The translations under genes were made by a program, and so were the position numbers. The notes below the pieces were generated by a model. It did not search any database. It was given only the letters and a program-made list of their open reading frames with translations, and was not told the DNA's origin. 64,000 nt of DNA from Gammaproteobacteria bacterium (lineage in GTDB: Bacteria > Pseudomonadota > Gammaproteobacteria > Steroidobacterales > Steroidobacteraceae), in NCBI GenBank assembly GCA_024642505.1, contig JAHEAZ010000002.1:1-64000 (forward strand), written 5' to 3'. This document shows, one piece after another, positions 48,127 through 57,424 of this stretch (position 1 is its first letter; each line of letters opens with the position of its first letter).

Positions 48127-48891
48127 ATGGAGAGCATCGTGCCCGGCAAGCTGGTACTGGTCCGACACGGACAGAGCACATGGAATCTCGAGAATCTGTT
48201 CACCGGCTGGACCGACGTGGACCTGACCGAGCGCGGCCGCGCCGAGGCCCTCGAAGCGGGCCGGCTACTGAAGGAGGAAGGCTTCGACTTCGACCTGGCC
48301 TTCACGTCCGTGCTCAAACGTGCGATCAGGACTCTGTGGATCATCCTTGACGAGATGGACCTGATGTGGATTCCAGTCGAACGTGACTGGCGACTCAATG
48401 AGCGGCACTACGGCGCCTTGCAGGGCCTCAACAAGGCAGAGACGGTCGAGGAGTACGGCGAGGAACAGGTGCTGATCTGGCGCCGGAGTTATGACATACC
48501 GCCGCCGCCACTCGCAGGCGACGATCCACGTCATCCCGGGTTTGACCCGAGATATACATCGTTGGCGCGCGAGGAACTTCCGTCGACCGAGTCGCTCCAG
48601 ACCACGCTCGCGCGCGTAAAGCCCTGCTGGGAGTCGCGCCTGGCGCCGGCGCTGCGCGCCGGCCGGGACCTCCTGGTCGTCGCCCATGGCAACAGCCTGC
48701 GGGCGATGGTCAAGATGCTCGACGAAATGTCTGACGACGACATCGTCGCCTTCAACATTCCGACCGGCGTACCCATGGTCTACGAACTCGACGACTCCCT
48801 GAAGCCCGCGGTGCCGCGTCGCTTTCTGGGTGACCCGGAAGCGATCAAGGCGGCGGCCGAGGCGGTCGCGAACCAGGCCCGGAAACGCTGA
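48127..48891 (+). CDS. gpmA: 2,3-bisphosphoglycerate-dependent phosphoglycerate mutase
   Basis: Interconverts 3- and 2-phosphoglycerate. 254 residues; phosphohistidine motif [54 protein letters not shown], second histidine in [18 protein letters not shown], and [17 protein letters not shown]. 3' end overlaps the convergent hydrolase gene by 47 bp. Confidence 0.95.
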   Translation: MESIVPGKLVLVRHGQSTWNLENLFTGWTDVDLTERGRAEALEAGRLLKEEGFDFDLAFTSVLKRAIRTLWIILDEMDLMWIPVERDWRLNERHYGALQGLNKAETVEEYGEEQVLIWRRSYDIPPPPLAGDDPRHPGFDPRYTSLAREELPSTESLQTTLARVKPCWESRLAPALRAGRDLLVVAHGNSLRAMVKMLDEMSDDDIVAFNIPTGVPMVYELDDSLKPAVPRRFLGDPEAIKAAAEAVANQARKR

Positions 48892-50578
48892 GCAGCTGCT
48901 GCAGCAGCACCCCCCTGGCTTCCAGAGAATGCGGCCGCGCCACGACCTGTCCCGCCGGGGCTGACCTCGCGATTGCGGCGACTCCCTCGTAACGAGGGTC
49001 GCCGGGCGCATCGAGGATGAACAACGGCGCGCGGACCCTGGCTGCGAGTTCAAGCAGGTCGGCCGAGAGCGCTGCCCGGCACGCCTGGCCATAGGCGCCG
49101 GGCTGCTGCAGCGTAGCAACCATTCGCTGGTGCAGACGCTGGCCGTCGAGGTCGGGCTCGATGCGTCGTGCTGCCCTGCTCGACCCGTCGTACCAGGGCC
49201 ACTGCAGCTGCTCGTCGCGCAGCCGATGCCAGGTCGCAAGGAAATGCGAGCCGTCCCGCGTCGGCCCGATCTCCGGCGCATAGCGCGCCGAGATGTCGCG
49301 GCGCAGCGCCGCCCCGAGCACCGGCATGCCGTCAAGCACTACGAGGTTGACGCGCGATGACGCAAGCACTGCCGTGTGCAGCGCAAACGGCACCGAGAGC
49401 CCCGCTGCGATCAGCGAAAATTCGTCCAGTCCCTCGGCGTCCGCCATGTCCATCACGACGCGAGCATAATCCGCGCAGTCAGCAGTCTGCCCAAGTGGGT
49501 CCGACAGTCCGCAACCCGGCAGATCCGGTGCGACGACGCGCCAGCCGCGCAGACCGGCGGCTATACCTTCGATGTCGAGCGCAGACCCCGGCGGATCGTG
49601 CAACACGATCACGGCCTGTGGACCATCGCCATGACGGCGCAGCTGCAACTGGCCGTGGTCATGCAGCTGGTAATCGCGGCGCATTGCCCGCCGCCGTCCG
49701 TCCGGGGGCTCGGACGCCACGGCCGCGGTGCCGGAGGAGAAGATCTCACGCAGGCGTCGACGCCAGGCCCCGTCATCGGACGGCAGGCGCTCGACATTCG
49801 CACAGGACGGCCGGCAGGCTTCCACGACCTCCAGGTAGGGATACAACACGTCGTCTTCCCGCGCCATGAAGATTGTGGGCGTGGACAACCCGCGCAGCAC
49901 GCGCAGCGCGCGATAGCGCATTGCGGCGGAGTAGGCCGACGAATAGTTCTCGCCCGCCATGAACAGGTCCATGGCATAGGCATGCAGAGCCACGGGCGGC
50001 GGCTCGTCCATCGGTATGCGTTTGGCAGCCTGGCGATCAAACCAGGGAAAAAAACGGTGCAGGTCGCGGATCTTGGTCCATTGCCTGCTGATATAAGCGC
50101 CTTCCGGATCTACATCGAAGGGGCTCATGTAGGCATTGATGAACTCCGTGGGGACGTCGTCCTGCGGCAGCGACAGGCCGTCGATGACCAGCTGACCGAT
50201 GCTGCGCGAATGACGCAGCGCACAGGACAGGGCGATCTTGGAACTGGTGTGGTAGGCGTAGACCACTGGCCGCTCGAGCCCCAGCGCCAGCAGAGCCGCT
50301 GCCAGTGCATCACCAAAATCGTCAATCTCGGGCCTCGGGTTGGCCGGCAGCGGATCCGACTGGCCATAGCCCGGCGTGTCGAGTGCAAAGATTGTGAACG
50401 CATCGGAAAACTCGTCCAGCAATGGCAGGTGCAGTACCGATGAGCGCGGGCTGTCATGCAGCAGGACGACCGGGGGTCCGGATCCGGCACGGCGGTAATG
50501 GACCAGACGTTCACCGGTCTGGACGAATCCACGGCTGACTCGTTGAGGCACCTGCCCTCCTGTCGTGCTGATCGGCAA
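48845..50578 (-). CDS. Tandem alpha/beta-hydrolase-fold protein without nucleophile serines
   Basis: 577 residues holding two alpha/beta-hydrolase domains in one chain. Domain 1 (about 1-290) has [33 protein letters not shown] and an acid region [13 protein letters not shown]; domain 2 (about 310-570) has [32 protein letters not shown] and [14 protein letters not shown]. At the nucleophile elbow domain 1 reads [11 protein letters not shown] and domain 2 [12 protein letters not shown], so neither has a regular GxSxG. Last gene of a minus-strand trio after a crotonase and a ferredoxin. Function unknown: a degenerate hydrolase, or a lyase/binding protein using the fold. Confidence 0.72.
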   Translation of the reverse strand: MPISTTGGQVPQRVSRGFVQTGERLVHYRRAGSGPPVVLLHDSPRSSVLHLPLLDEFSDAFTIFALDTPGYGQSDPLPANPRPEIDDFGDALAAALLALGLERPVVYAYHTSSKIALSCALRHSRSIGQLVIDGLSLPQDDVPTEFINAYMSPFDVDPEGAYISRQWTKIRDLHRFFPWFDRQAAKRIPMDEPPPVALHAYAMDLFMAGENYSSAYSAAMRYRALRVLRGLSTPTIFMAREDDVLYPYLEVVEACRPSCANVERLPSDDGAWRRRLREIFSSGTAAVASEPPDGRRRAMRRDYQLHDHGQLQLRRHGDGPQAVIVLHDPPGSALDIEGIAAGLRGWRVVAPDLPGCGLSDPLGQTADCADYARVVMDMADAEGLDEFSLIAAGLSVPFALHTAVLASSRVNLVVLDGMPVLGAALRRDISARYAPEIGPTRDGSHFLATWHRLRDEQLQWPWYDGSSRAARRIEPDLDGQRLHQRMVATLQQPGAYGQACRAALSADLLELAARVRAPLFILDAPGDPRYEGVAAIARSAPAGQVVARPHSLEARGVLLQQLLSVSGPGSRPPRPPP

Positions 50579-50602
50579 GTCGATCGCCGCGAATACCGCG
50601 CG

Positions 50603-51382
50603 TCAGCGCGGGAAGCTGGGCTTGCGTTTCTCGAGAAAGGCGCGGATGCCTTCCTCCGCTTCCGGTGTGGTCGCCTGCGAAGAGATCGTGCGGCTCTCGT
50701 CCTCGAGCTGGGCCTCCAGCGAGGCTTCGCTGCGCAACAGCCGCTTGGCCTGTCCGAAAGCGCCGAGCGGACCGGCCGCGAGCCGCGTTGCCAGCTTGCC
50801 GACCTCCTGCAGCAGGTCCACGTCTGGCACGACCCTGTTGACGAGCCCCCACTCCAGTGCCTCCGTCGCGCTCAATGGACGGTTCGTGAGCACCAGTTCC
50901 ATGGCACGCTTGGTGCCGATAGCGCGTGGCAGGAAGAACGAGGTGCTGCCATCCGGCGTCAGCCCGACGGCGGTATAGGCCAGTGAGAACTTCGCGCTTT
51001 CGGCGGCGATCGCGAGATCGGCCATGGCCACCAGCCCAACACCGGCTCCCGCCGCAGTTCCGTTCACCGCCGCGATGACCGGCGCATCGAGGCGGCTGAA
51101 GGCGGTGATCGCCGCGTGCAGGTCGACGGTGAGCTCGCGGAGATAGTCCTCGACGTTGCCGCCTTCGTTCATCATCATCGCGCCCAGGTCGCCGCCAAAG
51201 CTGAACGCCTTGCCCGCACCTGTGATCACGACTGCCCGTACGCCATGAGTGCCGCGACAACGTGTCGCGGCGTCCAGCAGGTCGCGGCCAAACTGCAGGT
51301 TCATCGTGTTGGCCACCTCGGGCCGGTTCAGCGTTACCCACGCGACCTGGTCCCCGAGTTCGAACTTGACTGTCGAATCCAT
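50603..51382 (-). CDS. Enoyl-CoA hydratase/isomerase family protein
   Basis: 259 residues from MDSTVKFELGDQVAWVTLNRPEVANTMNLQFGRDLLDAA. Crotonase oxyanion segments GAGKAFSFGGDLGAMM and NGTAAGAGVGLVAMADLAIAAESAKFSLAYTAVGLTPDGSTSFFLPRAIG; C-terminal EEGIRAFLEKRKPSF. The TPDGSTS(F) loop resembles PaaG-like isomerases. Between a 2Fe-2S ferredoxin (29 bp upstream) and the tandem hydrolase (24 bp downstream), so part of a small catabolic operon. The track N-terminal extension overlaps the ferredoxin gene and is rejected. Confidence 0.87.
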   Translation of the reverse strand: MDSTVKFELGDQVAWVTLNRPEVANTMNLQFGRDLLDAATRCRGTHGVRAVVITGAGKAFSFGGDLGAMMMNEGGNVEDYLRELTVDLHAAITAFSRLDAPVIAAVNGTAAGAGVGLVAMADLAIAAESAKFSLAYTAVGLTPDGSTSFFLPRAIGTKRAMELVLTNRPLSATEALEWGLVNRVVPDVDLLQEVGKLATRLAAGPLGAFGQAKRLLRSEASLEAQLEDESRTISSQATTPEAEEGIRAFLEKRKPSFPR

Positions 51383-51411
51383 GATCACTGCTCCTTGCAG
51401 AGGCTGATCGA

Positions 51412-51729
51412 TCACTCGTCGGGAGCGATCTCGATCCGCAGGCCGTCGAGTTCCTCCTCGAAATTGACCTGGCATGACAGGCGCGACTTGGCCGGGTCAT
51501 AGCCGACCAGTTCCTGCAACAACTCCTTTTCGTCGGGCTGCGGCGCCGGCAGACGCCCTTGCCAGCTCTCGCCGACGTAGATATGACAGGTTGCGCAGGA
51601 ACACATTCCCCCGCAGATCGCCGCTACTCCCCACTCCACCTCACGCAGGGTCTCCATGATGCTGACGCCAGCCCTTGCGGCGAGGCTGCGCTCGATACCG
51701 TCCCGGTCCACCACGATCAGATCGGCCAT
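51412..51729 (-). CDS. 2Fe-2S ferredoxin, adrenodoxin/putidaredoxin type
   Basis: 105 residues from MADLIVVDRDGIERSLAARAGVSIMETLRE. Cluster cysteines: ICGGMCSCATCHIYV (C-x5-C-x2-C) and RLSCQV. The acidic loop ending in PDEKELLQ matches ferredoxins that feed P450 or ring-hydroxylating oxygenases, yet neither oxygenase nor reductase gene is beside it. Downstream of a clear promoter with a palindrome. The 45-codon extension in the track crosses the promoter. Confidence 0.88.
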   Translation of the reverse strand: MADLIVVDRDGIERSLAARAGVSIMETLREVEWGVAAICGGMCSCATCHIYVGESWQGRLPAPQPDEKELLQELVGYDPAKSRLSCQVNFEEELDGLRIEIAPDE

Positions 51730-52073
51730 CCGCCCTACCCTCTGAAGCTGCTGTTGCTGCCAGGCCGCCAGTCCGGGGACCGGCGGGAAAGCGCGCGCCA
51801 GGTTGCCTCGACCCACAGGCCTTCGCAACCCCAATACTGCGTCGCAGTATAGTGACATCGGCATAGGCAGTCATCGCCGATTTCCGCCACCAATCGCCGC
51901 GCCGATCCCCTGGTCTGCACCTTTCCCGCTGCGGTGATCACCTTTCTGCATCTAACTGACTGCTGCTAGCATTCCTGCCTGACGGGCGATGATCCTGGAC
52001 GGATATCCCCGCGCGGACGGGCACCCGTAGACGGCCTCGTCCTGAATCCTGACAGGCTACGAACTGGACAGTG
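51730..52073. other. 344-bp divergent intergenic region, no gene seen
   Basis: Separates the minus-strand ferredoxin trio from the plus-strand ArnT-like gene. No coding sequence is supported. It contains the trio promoter with its palindrome (listed separately), 105-145 bp upstream of the ferredoxin start, leaving a long 5' leader with no recognisable riboswitch. The right half presumably carries the ArnT-like promoter, not resolved by eye. Confidence 0.6.
51834..51874 (-). promoter_or_regulatory. Promoter of the ferredoxin-crotonase-hydrolase trio with 17-nt palindromic operator
   Basis: On the minus strand ATGACT (51869-51874), a 17-bp spacer and TATACT (51846-51851) make a sigma-70-type promoter. 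ATACTGCG-T-CGCAGTAT (51834-51850) is a perfect palindrome overlapping the -10 element, an ideal repressor site. The regulator gene is not adjacent. Confidence 0.6.
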
Positions 52074-53564
52074 ATGTCAACCGACCCGGGTTTCCCTGCG
52101 CGCCACCCATCTTGGACCGTGCTGCTGCTGGGACTGCTGGTCGGCCTGGCATTCCAGGGCACGCGCCACCTGTGGGAACCAGATGAAGGTCGCTACACCA
52201 ACGTAGCCCACGAGATGGTGGCGCTCGGCGACTGGCTGGTGCCGCGCCTCGATCCCGAGCGGCCGCATTTCACCAAGCCACCAATGACTTACTGGGCTAT
52301 CGCCGCGAGTTTCTCGGTCTTCGGCAACAACGAGTGGGCCGCGCGCCTGCCGAACTCCCTGGCGTTTGCCCTCACGGCACTGTTGGTCTCTGGCATCGCA
52401 CGGCGGTTGCGGCTCGGGAATCCACTCCTTGCGGCAGGCATCTGGATGACCATGTGGGGCCCGGTCATGGCGGCCAACGCCGTGACCACCGACACTCTGC
52501 TCACGCTGTTCGAGACCCTCGCCGTATCTGGCTTCATCGCCTCCGGAATACTCGATTCCAGCGCAACGCCCCGGCGCTTCGGCCTGCGGCTGATGTGGCT
52601 CGGCTTTGGCCTCGCCTTCCTCACCAAGGGTCCGCCCGGCCTGTTGCCGTTGGCGGCCATCGTCACCTTCGTCGCCTGGCGCCGCCGGCGGTACCTGCTG
52701 CAACTGCTGGACCTGCCCGGCCTGGTGCTGTTCGCAGCGATCGGGTTGAGCTGGTACGTAGTCCTGATCTGGCACTCGCCGGATCTGCTCGACTACTTCC
52801 TGGTTCACGAGACGGTCGGGCGCGCGGCCACGGGCGAGCACAACCGCAACGCAGGTTGGCTTGGATGGCTGGTCGTCTATCCGCCGACATTTCTGGTTGG
52901 CAGCCTGCCATGGGTCGCGCTCGCCGTCGCGACCTGGAAGCCCCGCCGACGACAAGGTGAGACGCTCGCGCTCGACCATGACGCGCAACGCCTTCTATGG
53001 CTCTGGATCGGTGTGCCGCTGACGGTCTTCATTTTGGCCCAGTCACGGCTGCCACTGTATGTGCTGCCGCTGTTCGTTCCCCTGGCGCTTTTGCTGGCCG
53101 CCTGGCTGGGCGCATGGGCCGGACACGGCAGGAGAGCAGCAGTGGCGTCCGTACTCGCGCTCTCGGTCGCAATTGCCCTGAAGGCCGCCGGTGCCCGGTG
53201 GCATCCGGACCAGGACGCCTACCGGCTCGCCGCCGAACTGCGCGAGCAGGTAGACCTTTCGGAAATCGACGAACTCGTCTTCGTCGACATCCCGGCACAC
53301 TACGGGCTCAGGCACTACACCGGCCTGAGCGTCGAGGAGGCTGAAACTCACCCTGGTGCTGTTGCACCCGAAGGCTACGCCCCGGCCGAGCCGCTCTGCC
53401 ATGAGCTTGCCACCGGTGAGCGGCTATTGTTGATCGCGCCGCTCAAGAACGCCCGCGACGTCGAGGCGCACATCGAACGCTGCCCGGGGCGGGTCGAGCG
53501 GGCGGGTGCCCTGCGTCGGTGGGTGCTGCTGCGACGGATTCCCTTGGCAGAAGCGCCGGCCTAG
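52074..53564 (+). CDS. ArnT-like/PMT family membrane glycosyltransferase
   Basis: 496 residues with about ten membrane helices. The first periplasmic loop carries the acidic motif LWEPDEGRYTNVAHEMV, as in ArnT and other GT39/GT83 enzymes that use polyprenyl-phosphate sugars; RPHFTKPPMTYWAIA follows. C-terminal soluble part ends ALRRWVLLRRIPLAEAPA. I start at ATG 52074 although a GTG directly precedes it. Sugar donor and acceptor are unknown; no arn operon is present. Its stop codon overlaps the stop of the convergent kinase gene. Confidence 0.85.
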   Translation: MSTDPGFPARHPSWTVLLLGLLVGLAFQGTRHLWEPDEGRYTNVAHEMVALGDWLVPRLDPERPHFTKPPMTYWAIAASFSVFGNNEWAARLPNSLAFALTALLVSGIARRLRLGNPLLAAGIWMTMWGPVMAANAVTTDTLLTLFETLAVSGFIASGILDSSATPRRFGLRLMWLGFGLAFLTKGPPGLLPLAAIVTFVAWRRRRYLLQLLDLPGLVLFAAIGLSWYVVLIWHSPDLLDYFLVHETVGRAATGEHNRNAGWLGWLVVYPPTFLVGSLPWVALAVATWKPRRRQGETLALDHDAQRLLWLWIGVPLTVFILAQSRLPLYVLPLFVPLALLLAAWLGAWAGHGRRAAVASVLALSVAIALKAAGARWHPDQDAYRLAAELREQVDLSEIDELVFVDIPAHYGLRHYTGLSVEEAETHPGAVAPEGYAPAEPLCHELATGERLLLIAPLKNARDVEAHIERCPGRVERAGALRRWVLLRRIPLAEAPA

Positions 53565-54430
53565 CCGCCCGTGGAATTTATTTCCAGCCGTGCGGCGAGA
53601 CGCCGTCTTGCGCCGGCCGCCGCTGGCGGCTCGTCTGCCTCGAGGGTCGACCTCAGCGCGAGCCATGCCCACCACACCGCTTCAAACAACCACCGAGCGT
53701 CGGCCAGGCGCTCGGGTGAGGGCAGCGCATGCTGCCGTGAATAGGAGCGCAACAGCGCCTGCAGCGCCACAACGCCCAGATCGTGGTACGCGGCGAATCC
53801 AGCCAGGTCCATCACCGGGTTTCCAAGGCCTGCGTATTCCCAGTCGATTACCACAATCCGCGTCGCCGACCCCACGATGTTGAGATGGTGCAAGTCGTTG
53901 TGGCACAGGACTGTGCAGGCGTCACGCCCCAAGCGCACGCCGGCGGCTCTTGCCTTCGCCACCAGGCTCATCGCTGCGACGTCGTCTCCGAGCGCGGCGG
54001 CATAGTGGCCCAGGCTGTCGACGAAATCGATGCCGGGCATGCCGGCAGGCGCCGGCAGCGCATGCAGTTTCCCGATCCACTCTCCCACAAGCGCTGCACC
54101 GGCGGGGGACCCCGCCCGGCGCCGCGACCAGGCACCGCCCGGGACGCGTTCCATCACCGTCAACCCGAGATCGGGCTCCTCGAGCAGGATCCTGGGCGCG
54201 AGTCCGGATGCCGCCGCAGTGCGTTGTGCCATCGATTCGGTCGTACGCGTAACCGCATATTCGCCATCGTGCGGACCAGCAATGCGTACTACGACGCTGC
54301 GCCCATTGTCGCTCAGCACATAGCAGCGATTCCGCAGTCCGCCGGTGAGTGCCTCGACCGTGGAGGGGACCATACCGAGGCGATGGGCTGCGAAATCGAT
54401 TCGATCGGCATCGCCTGGGGGCATGGACAT
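53561..54430 (-). CDS. APH/choline-kinase-fold kinase, probable thiamine kinase
   Basis: 289 residues from MSMPPGDADRIDFAAHRLG. Phosphotransferase fold: GLRNRCYVLSDNGRSVVVRIAG (nucleotide loop and Lys/Arg region), catalytic Brenner motif VLCHNDLHHLNIV, and metal motif VVIDWEYAGLGNPVMDLAGF. As last gene of the TPP-riboswitch operon, 4 bp after the PnuC-family transporter, it most likely phosphorylates imported thiamine to trap it, like ThiK (YcfN). The track extension of 72 codons runs through the transporter gene and is rejected. Substrate inferred from context. Confidence 0.75.
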   Translation of the reverse strand: MSMPPGDADRIDFAAHRLGMVPSTVEALTGGLRNRCYVLSDNGRSVVVRIAGPHDGEYAVTRTTESMAQRTAAASGLAPRILLEEPDLGLTVMERVPGGAWSRRRAGSPAGAALVGEWIGKLHALPAPAGMPGIDFVDSLGHYAAALGDDVAAMSLVAKARAAGVRLGRDACTVLCHNDLHHLNIVGSATRIVVIDWEYAGLGNPVMDLAGFAAYHDLGVVALQALLRSYSRQHALPSPERLADARWLFEAVWWAWLALRSTLEADEPPAAAGARRRLAARLEINSTGG

Positions 54431-54434
54431 GGGA

Positions 54435-55049
54435 TCAGGCCGCCCTGGATGCTCGACGCCACGTCCACCAGCCGACGGTTGCCAGCAGGGCGAATGCAAC
54501 GTAGAGCAAGGAAGTGAAAGCAAGTCCCTGGGTGGCGAAAAGCCAGGCGAGCCAGGAGTCGACGACCATCCACCAGATCCAGTTGGCGGGTACCTTGCGT
54601 ACCAACATCCAGGTCGCAGCGATGCTGGCCCAGGTGCCGAACGCATCGGCCCATGGCGCGGCGGAATCCGACCAGGCCGCGAGGGCCGGTGCAGTAGCCA
54701 GGGTCGCCATGCCGACGCCGGCGAATGCCCCGAAATGCCTGTCTAGGCTCCAATGGCGAACCGACATGCCGTCGTCCGAGGCAGCGTCGCGGCCCCATTC
54801 GCGCCAGCCGTAGACAGCCAGCACTACGTAGGCGACCTGCAGAGCCGACTGCAGGTAGAGCCGCGCGTCAAGGAATACAATTACGTAGAGCGCCGTGCTG
54901 AATCCACCAGCCAGCCAGCAACTTCGATGCTGGCGGATCGCCAGGGCAATGTAGCCGAATCCCAGCAGCACGGCAGCGGCCTCGAGCGGCCCGGTCGCCG
55001 CGGCCTGCGCTGCCAGCAGCTGTAACAGGCCTTCAGGCTGGTCAGCCAC
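54435..55049 (-). CDS. pnuT: PnuC-family transporter, probable thiamine transporter (PnuT)
   Basis: 204 residues with about seven helices. Family features: LGFGYIALAIRQHRSCWLAGGFSTALYVIVFLDARLYLQSALQVAYVVLAVYGWREWG and the C-terminal ANWIWWMVVDSWLAWLFATQGLAFTSLLYVAFALLATVGWWTW. PnuC proteins carry nicotinamide riboside by facilitated diffusion; members in TPP-regulated operons are thiamine transporters. The riboswitch, TonB receptor and kinase around it argue for thiamine. Overlaps the YkoF-like gene by 8 bp. Confidence 0.82.
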   Translation of the reverse strand: MADQPEGLLQLLAAQAAATGPLEAAAVLLGFGYIALAIRQHRSCWLAGGFSTALYVIVFLDARLYLQSALQVAYVVLAVYGWREWGRDAASDDGMSVRHWSLDRHFGAFAGVGMATLATAPALAAWSDSAAPWADAFGTWASIAATWMLVRKVPANWIWWMVVDSWLAWLFATQGLAFTSLLYVAFALLATVGWWTWRRASRAA

Positions 55050-55284
55050 CGCCGCCGAGCACCTTCATGACGAATACGGCACGGTGGCCGGCGCCGAAAG
55101 TGGACTCCATTTCCTGGTGCAGTGCCCGCATGACGTCCGGCAGCTCGCCGCTGACCTGGGTGCTCATGGAGTTAGTGACGACCTGCAGGTCTTCACGCGC
55201 ATTGAGCCGTTCGATGAAATCCTTGATGGGCGGAATGTACCCATCCGTCAGCGGGTAGAGACTCAGTTCGACTGCGACGTGCAT
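55042..55284 (-). CDS. YkoF-like small thiamine/HMP-binding protein
   Basis: 80 residues: MHVAVELSLYPLTDGYIPPIKDFIERLN followed by LQVVTNSMSTQVSGELPDVMRALHQEM and AVFVMKVLGG. The pattern matches the ACT-like repeat of YkoF, which binds thiamine and hydroxymethylpyrimidine; here one repeat stands alone and would have to dimerise. Placed between the TonB receptor (12 bp) and the PnuC-family transporter (8-bp overlap). No signal peptide, so cytoplasmic, perhaps holding or delivering thiamine to the kinase. Confidence 0.75.
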   Translation of the reverse strand: MHVAVELSLYPLTDGYIPPIKDFIERLNAREDLQVVTNSMSTQVSGELPDVMRALHQEMESTFGAGHRAVFVMKVLGGGG

Positions 55285-55296
55285 GGCGGGATCCTC

Positions 55297-57363
55297 TCAG
55301 AAGTTCACGCTCGCGGTAATGCCGGACTGGCGCGGATCGCCCAGCCTGACGTAGAGCGTCTCGGGAAAGTCGGGTGGTTCGTTGCCGAAGTAGAAGCCCC
55401 GGACTGGATAACGTTCATCAAAGGCGTTGCGCAACCACGCGTGAATCGACCAGCGCGCTGTTTCGTAGCCGACGCGCAGGTTCACCAGCGAATAGGCACG
55501 CGAACGCTGATCATGGCTGGTGTCGAAATAGAACGCATCCTGGCCACTGACATCCACCCGGCCCATCCAGCCGGCGGGATGCCGCCAGGTCGCGGCCAGC
55601 GAGTACTTCCAGGTTGGCGCGTGCGCCCACTCCCGGCCGTCGAGGTTCCGTTCGGCATAGCGGTAGCCCAGGTACTCAGTATCGGCAAGCGACAATGTTG
55701 CCGCCAGGGTCCAGCGATCCGTTGCCTGCCACTGCCCTGCCGCCTCCAGTCCATAGGCGCGTCCGCGAGCGGCATTGTCCGTGTAGTAGGTGAAGGTGAG
55801 CGGATCCTGCGGATCGAGCTGGAACGACGTGGCAACCTGCTGGCCTTCACGGCGCAGGAAGAACAGGCTGACATCCCCCGTCAGGCGGCGCTCGTCCCAG
55901 CGGCCCTTGATGCCGGCCTCGACGCTCCAGAGGTATTCGGGATCGTACTGCACCCGATCCAGCGGGATTGCCGCACCGATATTGAAGCCACCAGCCTTGA
56001 AGCCGCGGGAGATGGTCAGCCATGCGTGAATCGCCTCATCGAGACGCCGGCCCAGCGACAAGCGCCCTCCCCACATCCTGTCCCGCGGGGAAAAATCAAG
56101 GCCGTCGCTGTCTGAATAGTCAGCGTCGCGCTGCTCCATGCGCAGTCCGCCCGACACCGTGGTCGACGCCGATAGCCGCCACTCACCCTCGCCGTAGATT
56201 GCATAGCTGCTGGCGCGGTAACGGCTGTCCAGGCTGCGATCGAAAGCGTCGCCCAGATAGAGACCGTCGTCACGCTGGTCATTGTCCTCTGCCAGGCGCA
56301 TCAGGTAGGCGCCCGCGATCCACGAAGTTCCGCGCCAGTCGAGCACGCTGAAGCGCAGGTCCTCGCTGAAGCTCGCGCGGTCACGAAGGGTTCGCGAGTA
56401 GAAGTCGTATGGGCCCGCATCGCCCCAGTCGCGGTCGTTGCCCCAGTCACCGTCAAAGCTCGCCTCGATAGCCGAGTCAGCGACGGCCGTAATGCTCCTG
56501 ACCTCGAGCGCCGACGACGGAGCGTAGCGCAGATCAGCCGAGGCGCCGGTCGAGCGTTGCGAGTCGCGGCCCGGTCGGTCCGAGCGGGTGACGTAGGAAT
56601 TATCGAGTGCGAAGGCATCGTAGCCGTTGGCCAGGTCGGCATGAACCAGAGCCAGATCCAGGCGCCAGGCCGCGGACGGCTCGAACCGGACCCGGCCTCG
56701 CGCCGTCAGTTCATCGCGCTCGTTGGTGTCCGCTCGCCCAAGATATGCATTGCGCCGGAAGCCGTTGCTGAGCGTGCGTTGCAGCGCCAGGCGCCACGCG
56801 GATCCGTCTCCGGGTGCCAGGCCACCTCCCGCAATCACTCCCGCCCCGGCCAGTGCATCCCCGCCCAGGGTCGCCTCGAAGGCCAGCTCGGGCTGAGGCA
56901 CCGGCTCGCGCGTCTTGACCTTGATGAGCCCCGCCAGCGCATTGGCGCCGTAGCGCGTTCCCTGAGGTCCGCGCAGTACTTCAACTTGCTCGACGTCGAA
57001 CAGCGTCGCCACCATGCCGATGCCGCTGAAATCAATTTCATCGACCAGGAAGCCGACCGACGGGTTGGGCGCACCCTGGTATTGCTCAAGTTCGCCGATC
57101 CCGCGCAGCTGGAAGTAGCGTGGCCGCGAACTTGCACCGGCCCAGGTAAGCGACGGAACCTGCGGCAGCAGTTCTTCCAGGTGCTGAGTCGCCGCGTCGG
57201 CAACCGTGCGGTGATCGAGCACCGAGACGCTGGCCGGCAGTTCCTCGATTGGCACCTCGCGCAGGGCCGCAGTCACCACTATTTCTTCGAGGCGCACCGG
57301 CTCGCCCGCCTGGGCTGCGGGCATCACGCCGGCGAGCGCCGGCAACATGATCAATAGACGCAT
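55297..57363 (-). CDS. TonB-dependent outer membrane receptor, probable thiamine receptor
   Basis: 688 residues from MRLLIMLPALAGVMPAAQAGEPV, a signal peptide, with GAGGAGC just upstream. TonB box-like EEIVVTAA, plug domain VPSLTWAGASSRPRYFQLRGIGELEQYQGAPNPSVGFLVDEI and VEQVEVLRGPQGTRYGANALAGLIKVKTREP. A 22-strand barrel follows, ending in ITASVNF with terminal Phe. Preceded by a TPP riboswitch, so expression should fall when TPP is plentiful and the ligand is probably thiamine or a derivative. The 40-codon track extension lies within the riboswitch. Confidence 0.88.
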   Translation of the reverse strand: MRLLIMLPALAGVMPAAQAGEPVRLEEIVVTAALREVPIEELPASVSVLDHRTVADAATQHLEELLPQVPSLTWAGASSRPRYFQLRGIGELEQYQGAPNPSVGFLVDEIDFSGIGMVATLFDVEQVEVLRGPQGTRYGANALAGLIKVKTREPVPQPELAFEATLGGDALAGAGVIAGGGLAPGDGSAWRLALQRTLSNGFRRNAYLGRADTNERDELTARGRVRFEPSAAWRLDLALVHADLANGYDAFALDNSYVTRSDRPGRDSQRSTGASADLRYAPSSALEVRSITAVADSAIEASFDGDWGNDRDWGDAGPYDFYSRTLRDRASFSEDLRFSVLDWRGTSWIAGAYLMRLAEDNDQRDDGLYLGDAFDRSLDSRYRASSYAIYGEGEWRLSASTTVSGGLRMEQRDADYSDSDGLDFSPRDRMWGGRLSLGRRLDEAIHAWLTISRGFKAGGFNIGAAIPLDRVQYDPEYLWSVEAGIKGRWDERRLTGDVSLFFLRREGQQVATSFQLDPQDPLTFTYYTDNAARGRAYGLEAAGQWQATDRWTLAATLSLADTEYLGYRYAERNLDGREWAHAPTWKYSLAATWRHPAGWMGRVDVSGQDAFYFDTSHDQRSRAYSLVNLRVGYETARWSIHAWLRNAFDERYPVRGFYFGNEPPDFPETLYVRLGDPRQSGITASVNF

Positions 57364-57424
57364 AGCGGCGCTCCTCAGCGGGAACGGCGCGTAGTGCTGG
57401 ATACGGGCAATCTCGGGATCATGC

